NCBI GenBank assembly: GCA_022448525.1
Contig: JAKVCX010000001.1
Span: 172,733 to 236,732 of the forward strand
Reading direction: 5' to 3'
Source: Tenacibaculum sp.
GTDB lineage: Bacteria > Bacteroidota > Bacteroidia > Flavobacteriales > Flavobacteriaceae
Length of the DNA: 64,000 bases
In this document: positions 17,137-25,767 of the stretch, piece by piece
Position numbering within the stretch: the first letter of the stretch is position 1
Layout of the letters: every line of letters begins with the position of its first letter
Notes under the pieces: model-generated
Told to the model about the DNA's origin: nothing
The model's database searches: none
Seen by the model: only the letters and a program-made list of their open reading frames with translations
Translations under genes and position numbers: made by a program

Positions 17137-17826
17137 TTAATCGAAGTTTGTATTCAATTTGATATAGTCTAAAAACTCTCTTTTAGTTTCTTTTTCCTTG
17201 AACTTACCACCAAATTCAGCGGTAACAGTAGAACTTTCAATATCTTTAATTCCTCTTGAATTCACACATAAATGTTTCGCATCAATAACACAAGCAACAT
17301 CATCTGTTCCTAATGCTTCTTGCATTGCTTGAACAACTTGCATTGTTAAACGCTCTTGTACCTGTGGTCTTTTAGCAAAATACTCTACTATACGATTCAT
17401 TTTTGACAAACCAATTACTTTTCCTTTTGAAATGTAAGCTACATGGGCTCTACCTACAATTGGTAATAAATGGTGTTCACAAGTAGAATAAACAACAATG
17501 TTTTTTTCTACTAACATTTCTCCATATTTATAATTGTTATCAAAAGTAGATGCACTTGGTTTATTCTTTGGGTTTAATCCCATAAATAACTCATTCACAA
17601 AAGCCTTTGCAACACGTTTTGGAGTTCCTTGTAAACTATCATCAGTTAAATCCATCCCTAATGTTTCAAGGATATCTTTTACACTGTCTTGTATTCTAGC
17701 TATCTTTTCTTCGTCTGAAATATCAAAAGCATCATCCCTTAATGGTGTTTTAGCAGATGTTCCAACGTGGTTTTCACCTATCTCGTCTATTCTATCGTCT
17801 ATCATATTATTATGGGTCTCGAACAT
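17137..17826 (-). CDS. folE: GTP cyclohydrolase I
   Basis: A 229-residue enzyme that converts GTP to 7,8-dihydroneopterin triphosphate, the first step of tetrahydrofolate (and biopterin) synthesis. Zinc ligands are Cys116 and His119 (STCEHH) and Cys187 (HLCVNSRG). The core signatures GLSKMNRIVEYF and AKRPQVQERLT are intact. The N-terminal 40 residues form a variable extension. It lies 48 bases downstream of hisS on the same strand and is followed by a terminator. Confidence 0.96.
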   Translation of the reverse strand: MFETHNNMIDDRIDEIGENHVGTSAKTPLRDDAFDISDEEKIARIQDSVKDILETLGMDLTDDSLQGTPKRVAKAFVNELFMGLNPKNKPSASTFDNNYKYGEMLVEKNIVVYSTCEHHLLPIVGRAHVAYISKGKVIGLSKMNRIVEYFAKRPQVQERLTMQVVQAMQEALGTDDVACVIDAKHLCVNSRGIKDIESSTVTAEFGGKFKEKETKREFLDYIKLNTNFD

Positions 17827-17874
17827 AACTTTTTGTTTAATGTTTTTTTGTAAAGATAAAACAAAAAGTTCTTT

Positions 17875-19239
17875 TTATTGTAAAATATTAATTATTTCCT
17901 TGATTGTAAGGAGTTTTTCTTCTCTTGTTTGTGTGTTTTTGAACTTAAATTGCTCATCTTCAACAGTAGTTATTACAAACTCTATGCCTCTTTTGTCAAC
18001 ATATTTCCACTGTTTCTTTTGCTGATTATTACTGGTTGCAACATCAGGATATAACTCAGCTTTTACGCCATTAAATCGTAACTCATTAATTGCTTTCATT
18101 TTAGCTAATGACTCATTCTCATCGAAATTTAAGAATAAAACTTTTGGTTTTGGCAATTCAACGTCTTTAAATAGTCCTAATTCTTCCATAACAAGGTAAA
18201 TTCGGTCTAAACCAAATGAAATTCCGACACCACTTACATCTTTTAGTCCAAAAATTCCTGTAAGATCGTCATATCTTCCACCTCCACCGATAGATCCAAT
18301 TTTTACTTCCTTTGGAGCAGAAACTTCAAAAATTGCTCCTGTATAATAATTCAATCCTCTTGCAAGAGTAACATCAAGATCTAAACTTGCTGTTTGTAAT
18401 CCTAATCCCTTAATATTATCGATTACAAAACGTAACTCTTCAACTCCTTTCGTTCCTTCTTCAGATCCAACTAACATTTCTGCTAAGGAATTAAGTTTAT
18501 TATCATTACTTCCTGTAAAATCAAATAATGGCTGAACTTTCTCAATCGCTTCTTCCGAGATTCCTTTCGAAATCATCTCAGCAACAACTCCATCTTTTCC
18601 AATTTTATCTAACTTATCTAAAGCAACTGTAAAATCGATTAGTTTATCTTTAGCACCGATCACTTCTGCAATTCCTGAAAGGATTTTTCGATTGTTGATT
18701 TTAATGGTCGTTCCTTGAACGTTTAACTTACTAAAAACTGCATCGTATAATTGAACAAATTCAACTTCTTGCCATAAAGACTGGCTTCCTACTACATCTG
18801 CATCACACTGATAAAATTCTCTATATCTCCCTTTTTGTGGCTTATCTGCTCTCCATACTGGTTGAATTTGATAACGTTTAAAAGGAAAAGTAATTTCATT
18901 TTGGTGTTGTACTACATAACGAGCAAATGGCACTGTTAAATCGTAACGTAAAGCTTTTTCCGAAATTTGTTTCGTTAACTTTCCACTGTCTTTATCAGCT
19001 AAAACCTCATCACTTACTTTTGATAAATAAGGACCTGAATTTAAAATCTTAAAAATTAATCGATCTCCTTCCTCTCCATATTTTCCCATTAAGGTTGAAG
19101 AATTCTCAAAACTAGGTGTTTCAATAGGCTGAAAACCAAATAATTCAAAAGAATGCTTTATTGTATTGAATATAAAGTTTCTTCTTGCTACTTGAGTTGA
19201 TGAAAAGTCTCTTGTTCCTTTAGGAATTCCTGGTTTCAT
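17875..19239 (-). CDS. hisS: Histidyl-tRNA synthetase
   Basis: A 454-residue class II aminoacyl-tRNA synthetase that charges tRNA-His. It starts with the usual GIPKGTRDF; motif 2 is [13 protein letters not shown], the histidine-binding loop is ARGLNYYTG, and motif 3 is [11 protein letters not shown]. The C-terminal anticodon-binding domain (KPKVLFLNF onward) is complete. A near match to the -7 element (GATATTTG, bases 19285-19292, minus strand) precedes it, so the gene probably has its own promoter and carries folE downstream. Confidence 0.96.
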   Translation of the reverse strand: MKPGIPKGTRDFSSTQVARRNFIFNTIKHSFELFGFQPIETPSFENSSTLMGKYGEEGDRLIFKILNSGPYLSKVSDEVLADKDSGKLTKQISEKALRYDLTVPFARYVVQHQNEITFPFKRYQIQPVWRADKPQKGRYREFYQCDADVVGSQSLWQEVEFVQLYDAVFSKLNVQGTTIKINNRKILSGIAEVIGAKDKLIDFTVALDKLDKIGKDGVVAEMISKGISEEAIEKVQPLFDFTGSNDNKLNSLAEMLVGSEEGTKGVEELRFVIDNIKGLGLQTASLDLDVTLARGLNYYTGAIFEVSAPKEVKIGSIGGGGRYDDLTGIFGLKDVSGVGISFGLDRIYLVMEELGLFKDVELPKPKVLFLNFDENESLAKMKAINELRFNGVKAELYPDVATSNNQQKKQWKYVDKRGIEFVITTVEDEQFKFKNTQTREEKLLTIKEIINILQ

Positions 19240-19308
19240 AAGTTATAATTCGATTAAAAACTAAATAGTATTTATTTAAGCCTGCAAATATCCGAATTAA
19301 TTGGTAGA

Positions 19309-20238
19309 TTATGAAGTTTTATTTCTACGTTTTAACTGATAAATAGATGCATTTAATTCAAAACCAAGTAATAGAATAATTGCGTTTAACCAAACGAACA
19401 GCATTAAAATTAATAAAGTTCCGATAGAACCATATAACTGATTGTATTTGGCAAACTTTACTACATAAATTCCAAAAAGATAAAATGTAAACAAAGAAAC
19501 TACTGTCGTTAACAATGCTCCAGCAGAAAAAAACTTAATTTGTTTTCCTTGTTTTGTTCCATATCTGAATAATATTGAGACAATTGTGTAAATCATTATC
19601 AGAAACAATAATCCCCTACCGAGATAAAACAAATTCATCTCTCCTGTATCAAACCAACCTATATCATCTATTTTTGATAATGCGATTTGGTACAAAATAA
19701 TTAATGAAACTGTGATAATTAAGAAGAATGACATTAATAATGACACACCTAAAGAAACGACATAAGTTCTGAATACGTTCCTAAACTCATTTACATGATA
19801 TGAATATTCAAATCCTCCGAAAATTGCATTCACTCCATTTGTCATTAAAAAAATAGAGGCTAAAAAACCAAAAGATAATAATCCACCATATTGATTATTT
19901 AAAATATCTCGAATAACCCCGTTTACAGCATCAAAGGTTTTTGGCGGTAATGCTTCTCTTATTAAATCGAATAAACCATCTTGAAATCCTTCAATTGGCA
20001 AGTAAGGGATAAGTGTTAGAATAAATAACAAAAACGGAAAAATAGCCATAAAAAAACTAAATGCAATTCCACCTGCACGAGTAGTTAAAGCTCCTTTAAC
20101 TATTCCGATCACGTACATTTCAAGAACATCATATAATGACAATCCTTCTAAACCAGGAATTTTAATTTGTTTTCCGATTTTTACGAACCAACTGATAATT
20201 GGTATTTTCTCTAGGCTTTCTTCTATTTCTTTAGTCAT
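19309..20238 (-). CDS. YihY/BrkB-family inner-membrane protein
   Basis: A 309-residue member of the YihY/virulence factor BrkB family (despite older names, not an RNase). About six hydrophobic segments follow a short cytoplasmic N-terminus; the ARAGGIAFSFFMAIFP segment and the GSIGTLLILMLFVWL helix near the end are family hallmarks. Molecular function is not established. It is the last gene of a tightly spaced minus-strand run (starts 3 bases after the pentapeptide gene). Confidence 0.88.
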   Translation of the reverse strand: MTKEIEESLEKIPIISWFVKIGKQIKIPGLEGLSLYDVLEMYVIGIVKGALTTRAGGIAFSFFMAIFPFLLFILTLIPYLPIEGFQDGLFDLIREALPPKTFDAVNGVIRDILNNQYGGLLSFGFLASIFLMTNGVNAIFGGFEYSYHVNEFRNVFRTYVVSLGVSLLMSFFLIITVSLIILYQIALSKIDDIGWFDTGEMNLFYLGRGLLFLIMIYTIVSILFRYGTKQGKQIKFFSAGALLTTVVSLFTFYLFGIYVVKFAKYNQLYGSIGTLLILMLFVWLNAIILLLGFELNASIYQLKRRNKTS

Positions 20239-20241
20239 ACA

Positions 20242-20814
20242 CTATTTTTCCACAATAATTTTATACTTCTCCAACAAATTTACCAAGTTATGTGGAGAGA
20301 AAACTGCTTTTTCAACTTTATTCGTTTCTAAATCTATAGAAAAGTTACGTGAAGTTTTAAAATTTGTGCATCGCAAATCAGTTTCTTCAAAAATAGTAGA
20401 AGTCAAATCACAATTATCAAAATATGAAAATTGTAAATCTGCCTCAGAAAAGTCAACCTCTTTTATACTGCAATTCATAAATTGAAAATTGTGCATCTTT
20501 AACTGATAAAATGAGGCATAATCTAGCTGACATTCGGAAAAAATCATTTTTAATAAAAACGGATCTACTTCATAAAACTTAACTCCTAATAATTTACAAT
20601 TATAAAAATGTACGTCCTTAAAACTAGAATCTTTGAGTCTCGCATTACTTAAATTACAATCAATAAACTCGCATTCTAAAAACTCAGAACCGTTTATGTG
20701 TAATTCCGAAAAATCACAATTGTTAAAGGTACAAGAATCAAAGTCAGTTTTACTAAGCTGTTCACTAGTAAAACTGACTTTGGTATAGGTTTCATTATCG
20801 AAGTAATCGTTCAT
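20242..20814 (-). CDS. Pentapeptide-repeat protein
   Basis: A 190-residue soluble protein built from pentapeptide repeats, giving a right-handed quadrilateral beta-helix. Repeats with central Phe or Leu run from about residue 20 to 155 (CTFNNCDFSELH, CEFIDCNLSNARLKDSSF, CDLTSTIFEETDLRCTNF). Cys is frequent in the repeats. Some relatives protect DNA gyrase from quinolones, but there is no specific evidence for that here. It lies 14 bases after the transglutaminase-like gene. Confidence 0.85.
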   Translation of the reverse strand: MNDYFDNETYTKVSFTSEQLSKTDFDSCTFNNCDFSELHINGSEFLECEFIDCNLSNARLKDSSFKDVHFYNCKLLGVKFYEVDPFLLKMIFSECQLDYASFYQLKMHNFQFMNCSIKEVDFSEADLQFSYFDNCDLTSTIFEETDLRCTNFKTSRNFSIDLETNKVEKAVFSPHNLVNLLEKYKIIVEK

Positions 20815-20828
20815 ATTTCCATTCGTTT

Positions 20829-21464
20829 TTACAACTTAAACTCGGTAATCGAATCATCCACATCAAAAATATGCGGATAATGTTCTTTTATATTATTTAC
20901 CATAAACGCTACTGGAACATCTTCAAAATGTCCGTAATCATCTACATATTCCATAAATAAACTTCCCGAACTATTGTACTGTTGTAGAAAAGAACTGTTC
21001 TGCCCATCAAATTCTAATGGTTCAACATTAAATATTTTACATAAAGCACTATTAAATGCTGGTGACATTTTCAGCCATTTATCATTTAATTGAACGTTTA
21101 CCATACCATGTGGCGTTAATTCATTTGAACCAAACTTTTCAGTTAAACGCTCCACAGCAATATGGTTTTTAACTTTTCCCAAATGCAATCTTGCAGGAAT
21201 ATTTAAAGCTCTCAAACAAGAGATCAATAAAATCGATTTCTCGACGCAATTACCTGATGAACTTTTACCAATATGACTGGCTTTGTATTTTTCTTTAGAG
21301 AGACTTATTGTATATGGATCATAACGCCATTCATCTCGAATTTTGTTATAAATACGAATCGCTTTCTCTTTATCATTTAAGGTTTCAGCTTTTATTTCTG
21401 AAACAATATTTTGAATAGTTTCATTCTGATAATCGAAAAAATAAGTCTCTCTTAAGTAGTCCAT
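20829..21464 (-). CDS. Transglutaminase-like superfamily protein
   Basis: A 211-residue cytoplasmic protein with the papain-like transglutaminase core. The nucleophile is the cysteine in SSSGNCVEKS (about residue 73), followed by the helix that ends ALNIPARLHLG. The histidine is in LTPHGMVNVQL. At the position of the third catalytic residue, usually a VDPT-type motif, the sequence reads WLKMSPAFN, so the aspartate appears replaced by serine. Activity is therefore uncertain: it may be a peptidase-like enzyme or a binding protein. It sits between an M3 peptidase gene and a pentapeptide gene in the same operon. Confidence 0.78.
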   Translation of the reverse strand: MDYLRETYFFDYQNETIQNIVSEIKAETLNDKEKAIRIYNKIRDEWRYDPYTISLSKEKYKASHIGKSSSGNCVEKSILLISCLRALNIPARLHLGKVKNHIAVERLTEKFGSNELTPHGMVNVQLNDKWLKMSPAFNSALCKIFNVEPLEFDGQNSSFLQQYNSSGSLFMEYVDDYGHFEDVPVAFMVNNIKEHYPHIFDVDDSITEFKL

Positions 21465-21480
21465 AACTTAATATGAATAT

Positions 21481-23583
21481 TTATTTTAATCCTCTTGCCT
21501 TTAACATTGGTTCTGCTTGTGGATCTCTACCTGCAAAAGTCTTATACATTTCTGCATAATCCATTGTGCTACCTCTTGATAATACTTCTTTACGGAATTT
21601 ATCTCCATTTTCTCTAGTTAACAATCCGTTATTCTTGAACCAATCGTAAGCGTCATGACTTAACATTTCTGTCCATAAATACGAATAGTAACCTGCAGCA
21701 TAACCTCCACTAAAAATATGTGCAAAATAGGTAGATCGATATCTTGGAGGCACTTCGTCGACATTTAATTTCATTTTTGCTAAAGCTTCTTTTTCAAATT
21801 TAGCTACATCATCAACATTAGTATCCAAACTAATCGTATGCCATTGCATATCTAAGTTTGAAGAACATAAGTTTTCAATTATTGAATAACCTTGGTTGAA
21901 AGTTCCAGCATCTTTTATTTTCTTCAATAAAGCATCAGGAATTACCTCTCCTGTTTTATAATGTAAAGCATAGTTGTTTAATACTTCTGGATGTGTAGCC
22001 CAGTTTTCATTAAACTGTGAAGGAAACTCAACGAAATCCCTTGCTGTGCTGGTTCCTGAAATAGAAGCATATTGTTGATCACCAAACAAACCGTGTAATG
22101 CATGACCAAACTCATGAAACATTGTTTCAACTTCGTCAAAACTAATTAAAGCTGGTTCTCCTTCGGCTGGTTTCGGAGAGTTACAAACATTATAAATAAC
22201 TGGTCTTTGATTACGCAACTTCGATTGTTTTACGAAAGCACTCATCCAAGCTCCACCTCTTTTACTATCTCTAGCGAAGAAATCTCCGTAATACAATCCT
22301 AATTTACTTCCGTCTTCTTCAAAGATTTCATACACTACAACATCCGGGTGGTACACAGGAATATCTGTACGCTTTTTAAATGTTAATCCATATAATTTCG
22401 TAGCAGCGAAGAAAACTCCTTTTTCCAATACATTATTGATTTCAAAGTATTGTTTTACTTCATTTTCATCTAAACTGTATTTTGACATACGAACTTTCTC
22501 AGCGTAAAAATTCCAATCGTATGGAGTTAATTTAAAATCTCCTCCGTTCTTTTTTATTTCTGCCTGAATTTCTTTTACTTCTGAAGCCGCTTTTTCTAAA
22601 GAACCTGGAATTAAGTTATTGAACATGTCAAAAACTTTATCTGGTGTTGAAGCCATTGTTCCTTGTAAACTCCAGCTAGCATAATTATCGAATCCAAGAA
22701 TTTTAGCTTTTTGAGCACGTAACATCACCATCTCTTTCACTAAATCTGAAGTGTTATATTCTCCAGCATCTGTTCTATGAATTGATTTATTGAATAACTC
22801 TTCTCTAACTTCCCTATTTTCTAAAGTTTGTAATGAAGGTTGTTGTGTTGTATTAATTAATTGAATTTCATATTTACCATCTTTTTCGATAGCTTTAATT
22901 TTATCTTCTGAAAATCCTTTTAATTTATCTTTGCTATCAACTACAACTCCCCCTTTTTTACTTGCATCTAATAACTTCTTCCCGAAGTCATTTGATAAAC
23001 TTGCAAGCTTTGCATTGATATCTTTTAACTTCGCTTTATCTTCTTCCGATAAATTAGCTCCAGCTTTTGCAAACCTTTTAAACGTTTCATTTACCAAATG
23101 TTTAGATTCTGCATCAAGATTTAAAGATTCCAAATTACCATGAACTTTTTTAATCTTTTCAAATAGCTTCGTATTTAGAAGAATTTCATCGTTATGCTTT
23201 GAAAACTTTGGTGCTAATTCCTTTTGGTTTTCTTTAATAACATCATTCGTATGTGCTCCTGCCAAAGCATAAAATACTGCAGTAACATTATCTAATGTTT
23301 TACTACTCTCTTCTAAAGCTAATATGGTATTTTCAAAAGTAGGTGCATCGGTATTTGCTACTATTTTCGCTATTTCTTCGTTTTGAACTTCCATACCTTT
23401 TAAAATTGCTGGCATAAAATGTTCATTTTTTATTTTAGTAAAATCTGGCGCACCGTAATCTAAAGTACTTTTTACTAATAAAGGGTTTCCAGAAGTACTC
23501 ATATCCTTTTCTTCTTTTTTAGTTTCATTGGTATTACAACTAACTGCTAATGCAATGGTTGCAAGAAAAATATATTTCTTCAT
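21481..23583 (-). CDS. dcp: M3-family metallopeptidase (peptidyl-dipeptidase Dcp-like) lipoprotein
   Basis: A 700-residue zinc peptidase that probably removes dipeptides from the C-terminus of short peptides. The N-terminus is a lipoprotein signal ending AVSC (Cys16), so it is likely anchored in the envelope, unlike the cytosolic E. coli enzyme. The zinc motif is HEFGH (490-494) followed by ALHG; the third ligand glutamate lies about 28 residues on, in the FVEFPSQ segment. The C-terminal PRYRSTYFAHIFSGGYAAGYYSY region is typical of M3. Length is normal. It is in an operon with the Vat-like and nadC genes upstream. Confidence 0.92.
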   Translation of the reverse strand: MKKYIFLATIALAVSCNTNETKKEEKDMSTSGNPLLVKSTLDYGAPDFTKIKNEHFMPAILKGMEVQNEEIAKIVANTDAPTFENTILALEESSKTLDNVTAVFYALAGAHTNDVIKENQKELAPKFSKHNDEILLNTKLFEKIKKVHGNLESLNLDAESKHLVNETFKRFAKAGANLSEEDKAKLKDINAKLASLSNDFGKKLLDASKKGGVVVDSKDKLKGFSEDKIKAIEKDGKYEIQLINTTQQPSLQTLENREVREELFNKSIHRTDAGEYNTSDLVKEMVMLRAQKAKILGFDNYASWSLQGTMASTPDKVFDMFNNLIPGSLEKAASEVKEIQAEIKKNGGDFKLTPYDWNFYAEKVRMSKYSLDENEVKQYFEINNVLEKGVFFAATKLYGLTFKKRTDIPVYHPDVVVYEIFEEDGSKLGLYYGDFFARDSKRGGAWMSAFVKQSKLRNQRPVIYNVCNSPKPAEGEPALISFDEVETMFHEFGHALHGLFGDQQYASISGTSTARDFVEFPSQFNENWATHPEVLNNYALHYKTGEVIPDALLKKIKDAGTFNQGYSIIENLCSSNLDMQWHTISLDTNVDDVAKFEKEALAKMKLNVDEVPPRYRSTYFAHIFSGGYAAGYYSYLWTEMLSHDAYDWFKNNGLLTRENGDKFRKEVLSRGSTMDYAEMYKTFAGRDPQAEPMLKARGLK

Positions 23584-23595
23584 TATTTTGGTTTG

Positions 23596-24216
23596 TTAAG
23601 TAAGCTTTTCAACTTTGTTATCTGTTAAGTTTTGAAGATTAGCCGTTATTTTTTCAATAGGCCAATCCCACCATTTTAATTCTAATAATTTATTTATTGT
23701 TTCTTGACTAAAACGCTTTTTAATTTCTGTACCTGGATTTCCACCTACGATAGAATACGGAGCAACATCTTTTACGATTGTGCTATTTGTAGCGATAATA
23801 GCTCCATCTCCAATAGTTACGCCAGCCATGATTGTTGCATTATGACCAATCCAAACATCATTACCAATTATGATATCTCCTTTATTCGGATATGTTTTAC
23901 CTTCCATAGCATTTTCCCATCCATTTCCAAAAATTGCGAATGGATACGTTGAAATTGCATCTGTTAAATGATTTGCTCCATTCATAATAAAACTAACTCC
24001 TGAGGCAATCATGCAAAATTTACCAATGACAAGTTTGTCTCCCGTAAAATCGAAGTGATATTTCACATTTTTCTCGAAGTTTTCCACATTCTCAAAATCG
24101 TCATAATATGTATAGTCTCCAACTATAATATTTGGATTTCTTATAACGTTTTTCAGGAAGCAAAGTCTATCGTAATTTGGTAATGGAAATTTTGTTTTTG
24201 TATCGGGTCCGAACAT
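23596..24216 (-). CDS. Vat/CatB-like hexapeptide O-acetyltransferase
   Basis: A 206-residue acetyl-CoA-dependent transferase of the xenobiotic acetyltransferase group (streptogramin A Vat and chloramphenicol CatB). The N-terminal GPDTKTKFP, the loop with the likely catalytic histidine (NGANHLTDAISTYPF), hexapeptide repeats (IIIGNDVWIGHNATIMAGVT) and the C-terminal WWDWPIEKI are all present and match Vat-type enzymes closely. Most chromosomal members have unknown native substrates, so drug resistance is possible but not shown. It starts 3 bases after nadC and ends 12 bases before the M3 peptidase gene. Confidence 0.83.
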   Translation of the reverse strand: MFGPDTKTKFPLPNYDRLCFLKNVIRNPNIIVGDYTYYDDFENVENFEKNVKYHFDFTGDKLVIGKFCMIASGVSFIMNGANHLTDAISTYPFAIFGNGWENAMEGKTYPNKGDIIIGNDVWIGHNATIMAGVTIGDGAIIATNSTIVKDVAPYSIVGGNPGTEIKKRFSQETINKLLELKWWDWPIEKITANLQNLTDNKVEKLT

Positions 24217-24219
24217 TTA

Positions 24220-25080
24220 TTAATCGACAGCTTTTAAACTTAAATCTAAATTATACACTGAATGAGTTAAAGCTCCAGAAGAAATAAAATCAACACCACA
24301 TTCTGCATATTTTCTAATAGTTTCTTCATTAATGCCACCAGAACTTTCTGTTAAACACTGATCTCCAATTAACTCAACAGCTTTTCGCGTATCTTCATAA
24401 TTAAAGTTATCAATTAAAATTCTATACACTCCTTCATTCGATAAAATCTCCTTTATTTCATCCAAATCTCTAGCTTCAACAATAATTTTAATATCTAACT
24501 CTTTCTTCGCTAAATATGCTTTTGTTTTTGTAATTGCTTGTGTAATCCCTCCTGCAAAATCAATGTGATTATCTTTAATCATAACCATATCATACAATGC
24601 AAAACGATGGTTCTCTCCTCCTCCAATTTTAACAGCCCATTTTTCTAGAGCTCTAATTCCTGGAGTAGTTTTACGAGTATCTAAAACTTTTGTTTTTGTT
24701 CCTTCCAATAAATCCATAAAGAAACGTGTTTTAGTTGCTATTGCACTCATTCTTTGCATTGCATTCAGCACTAATCGTTCTGCCTGTAAAATAGATTGAG
24801 ATTTACCAGAAACATAAAATACGATATCGCCATATTTTACTTTTTCACCATCATTAATAAGCGTTTCAATTTCAAGATCTGCATCAACATAAGCAAATAC
24901 CATTTTTGCAAATTCAACACCCGCAATAATTCCTTCATCTTTTACTAATAACTTGGCTTTTCCGGTAGCGTCATCAGGAATACAAGATAATGATGTATGA
25001 TCTCCATCACCTATATCCTCACGAATTGCATTTGATATAATTAAATCTAGTTCTTTATTAAATTGTTCTTTAGATATCAT
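24220..25080 (-). CDS. nadC: Nicotinate-nucleotide pyrophosphorylase (carboxylating)
   Basis: A 286-residue enzyme that makes nicotinate mononucleotide from quinolinate and PRPP in NAD synthesis. Signatures include EDIGDGDHTS, the active-site segment VLDTRKTTPGIR, KIGGGENHRFALYDMVMIKDNHI and the C-terminal SSGGINEETIRKYA. Length and start fit the family. It is the first gene of a minus-strand run reaching down to the YihY gene. No nadA or nadB is in the window. Confidence 0.95.
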   Translation of the reverse strand: MISKEQFNKELDLIISNAIREDIGDGDHTSLSCIPDDATGKAKLLVKDEGIIAGVEFAKMVFAYVDADLEIETLINDGEKVKYGDIVFYVSGKSQSILQAERLVLNAMQRMSAIATKTRFFMDLLEGTKTKVLDTRKTTPGIRALEKWAVKIGGGENHRFALYDMVMIKDNHIDFAGGITQAITKTKAYLAKKELDIKIIVEARDLDEIKEILSNEGVYRILIDNFNYEDTRKAVELIGDQCLTESSGGINEETIRKYAECGVDFISSGALTHSVYNLDLSLKAVD

Positions 25081-25189
25081 TCTTTTCTTGTTATAGATGT
25101 AAAAATAGCATTTTTACAATTACGAGTTAGCAATTGATAATTATGAATTAATTTATTGTTTAAAATGTTAATACCTAACTCAACATTCG

Positions 25190-25197
25190 TAATTTTG
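25190..25197 (+). promoter_or_regulatory. Candidate -7 element immediately before rlmH
   Basis: TAATTTTG is an exact TAnnTTTG match that ends only 4 bases before the rlmH ATG, implying a leaderless or nearly leaderless transcript. Confidence 0.5.
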
Positions 25198-25201
25198 ACA
25201 T

Positions 25202-25675
25202 ATGAAAATCAAATTACTTGCTGTAGGAAAAACTGATGATAAAAATTTAAATCAGTTAATTGAATTATATCAAAACAGACTCAAGCATTATGTCAAGTTT
25301 GAAATAGAAATTATACCTGACATCAAGAATGCTAAAAACTTATCTGAAGCTCAACAGAAAGAAAAAGAAGGTGATTTGATTCTTTCAAAACTTCAAAATA
25401 CGGATCAACTAATTTTGCTGGACGACAAAGGAAAACAATATACTTCCATTGAGTTTTCTTCTTTTCTTCAAAAGAAAATGAATTCCGGAATTAAGCAATT
25501 AGTTTTGGTTATTGGTGGTCCTTATGGTTTTTCAGAAGCGGTTTATACAAAAGCTAGTGGGAAATTATCACTATCAAAAATGACCTTTTCTCATCAAATG
25601 ATTCGATTATTTATTGTGGAGCAAATTTATCGCGGATTTACGATTCTGAGGAATGAGCCTTATCATCATGAGTAA
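25202..25675 (+). CDS. rlmH: 23S rRNA (pseudouridine1915-N3)-methyltransferase
   Basis: A 157-residue SPOUT-class methyltransferase that methylates pseudouridine 1915 in helix 69 of 23S rRNA, using S-adenosylmethionine. The C-terminal knot carries LVLVIGGPYGFSEAVY, LSLSKMTFSHQMIRL and the end motif EQIYRGFTILRNEPYHHE, all diagnostic. Length is standard (155-160). It is divergent from nadC with 121 bases between them. Confidence 0.96.
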   Translation: MKIKLLAVGKTDDKNLNQLIELYQNRLKHYVKFEIEIIPDIKNAKNLSEAQQKEKEGDLILSKLQNTDQLILLDDKGKQYTSIEFSSFLQKKMNSGIKQLVLVIGGPYGFSEAVYTKASGKLSLSKMTFSHQMIRLFIVEQIYRGFTILRNEPYHHE

Positions 25676-25714
25676 TGCTTAACTCAATAATAAGTATCAT
25701 TTACTCATTCTAAA

Positions 25715-25767
25715 TTTTATATTTTGTAGCAAAAAGTGAGTTTTGTTTAAACTATCAAACTTTTGTT
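25715..25767 (+). promoter_or_regulatory. Upstream region shared with the VIT/vWA gene
   Basis: Blocks TTTTATATTTTGTA (25715-25728), GAGTTTT (25738-25744), CAAACTT (25756-25762) and TTTGTT directly before the ATG recur in the same order and at nearly the same distances upstream of the gene at 42597. The first block contains a one-mismatch -7 element (TATATTTT). It also includes TTGTAGCAAA (25724-25733), identical to the repeat in the LexA-like promoter region. Confidence 0.55.

Noticed and set aside
17534..18025. Plus-strand open frame across the folE-hisS junction
   Set aside because: It overlaps two clear enzymes on the opposite strand and gives a low-complexity Ser/Phe/Cys-rich protein.
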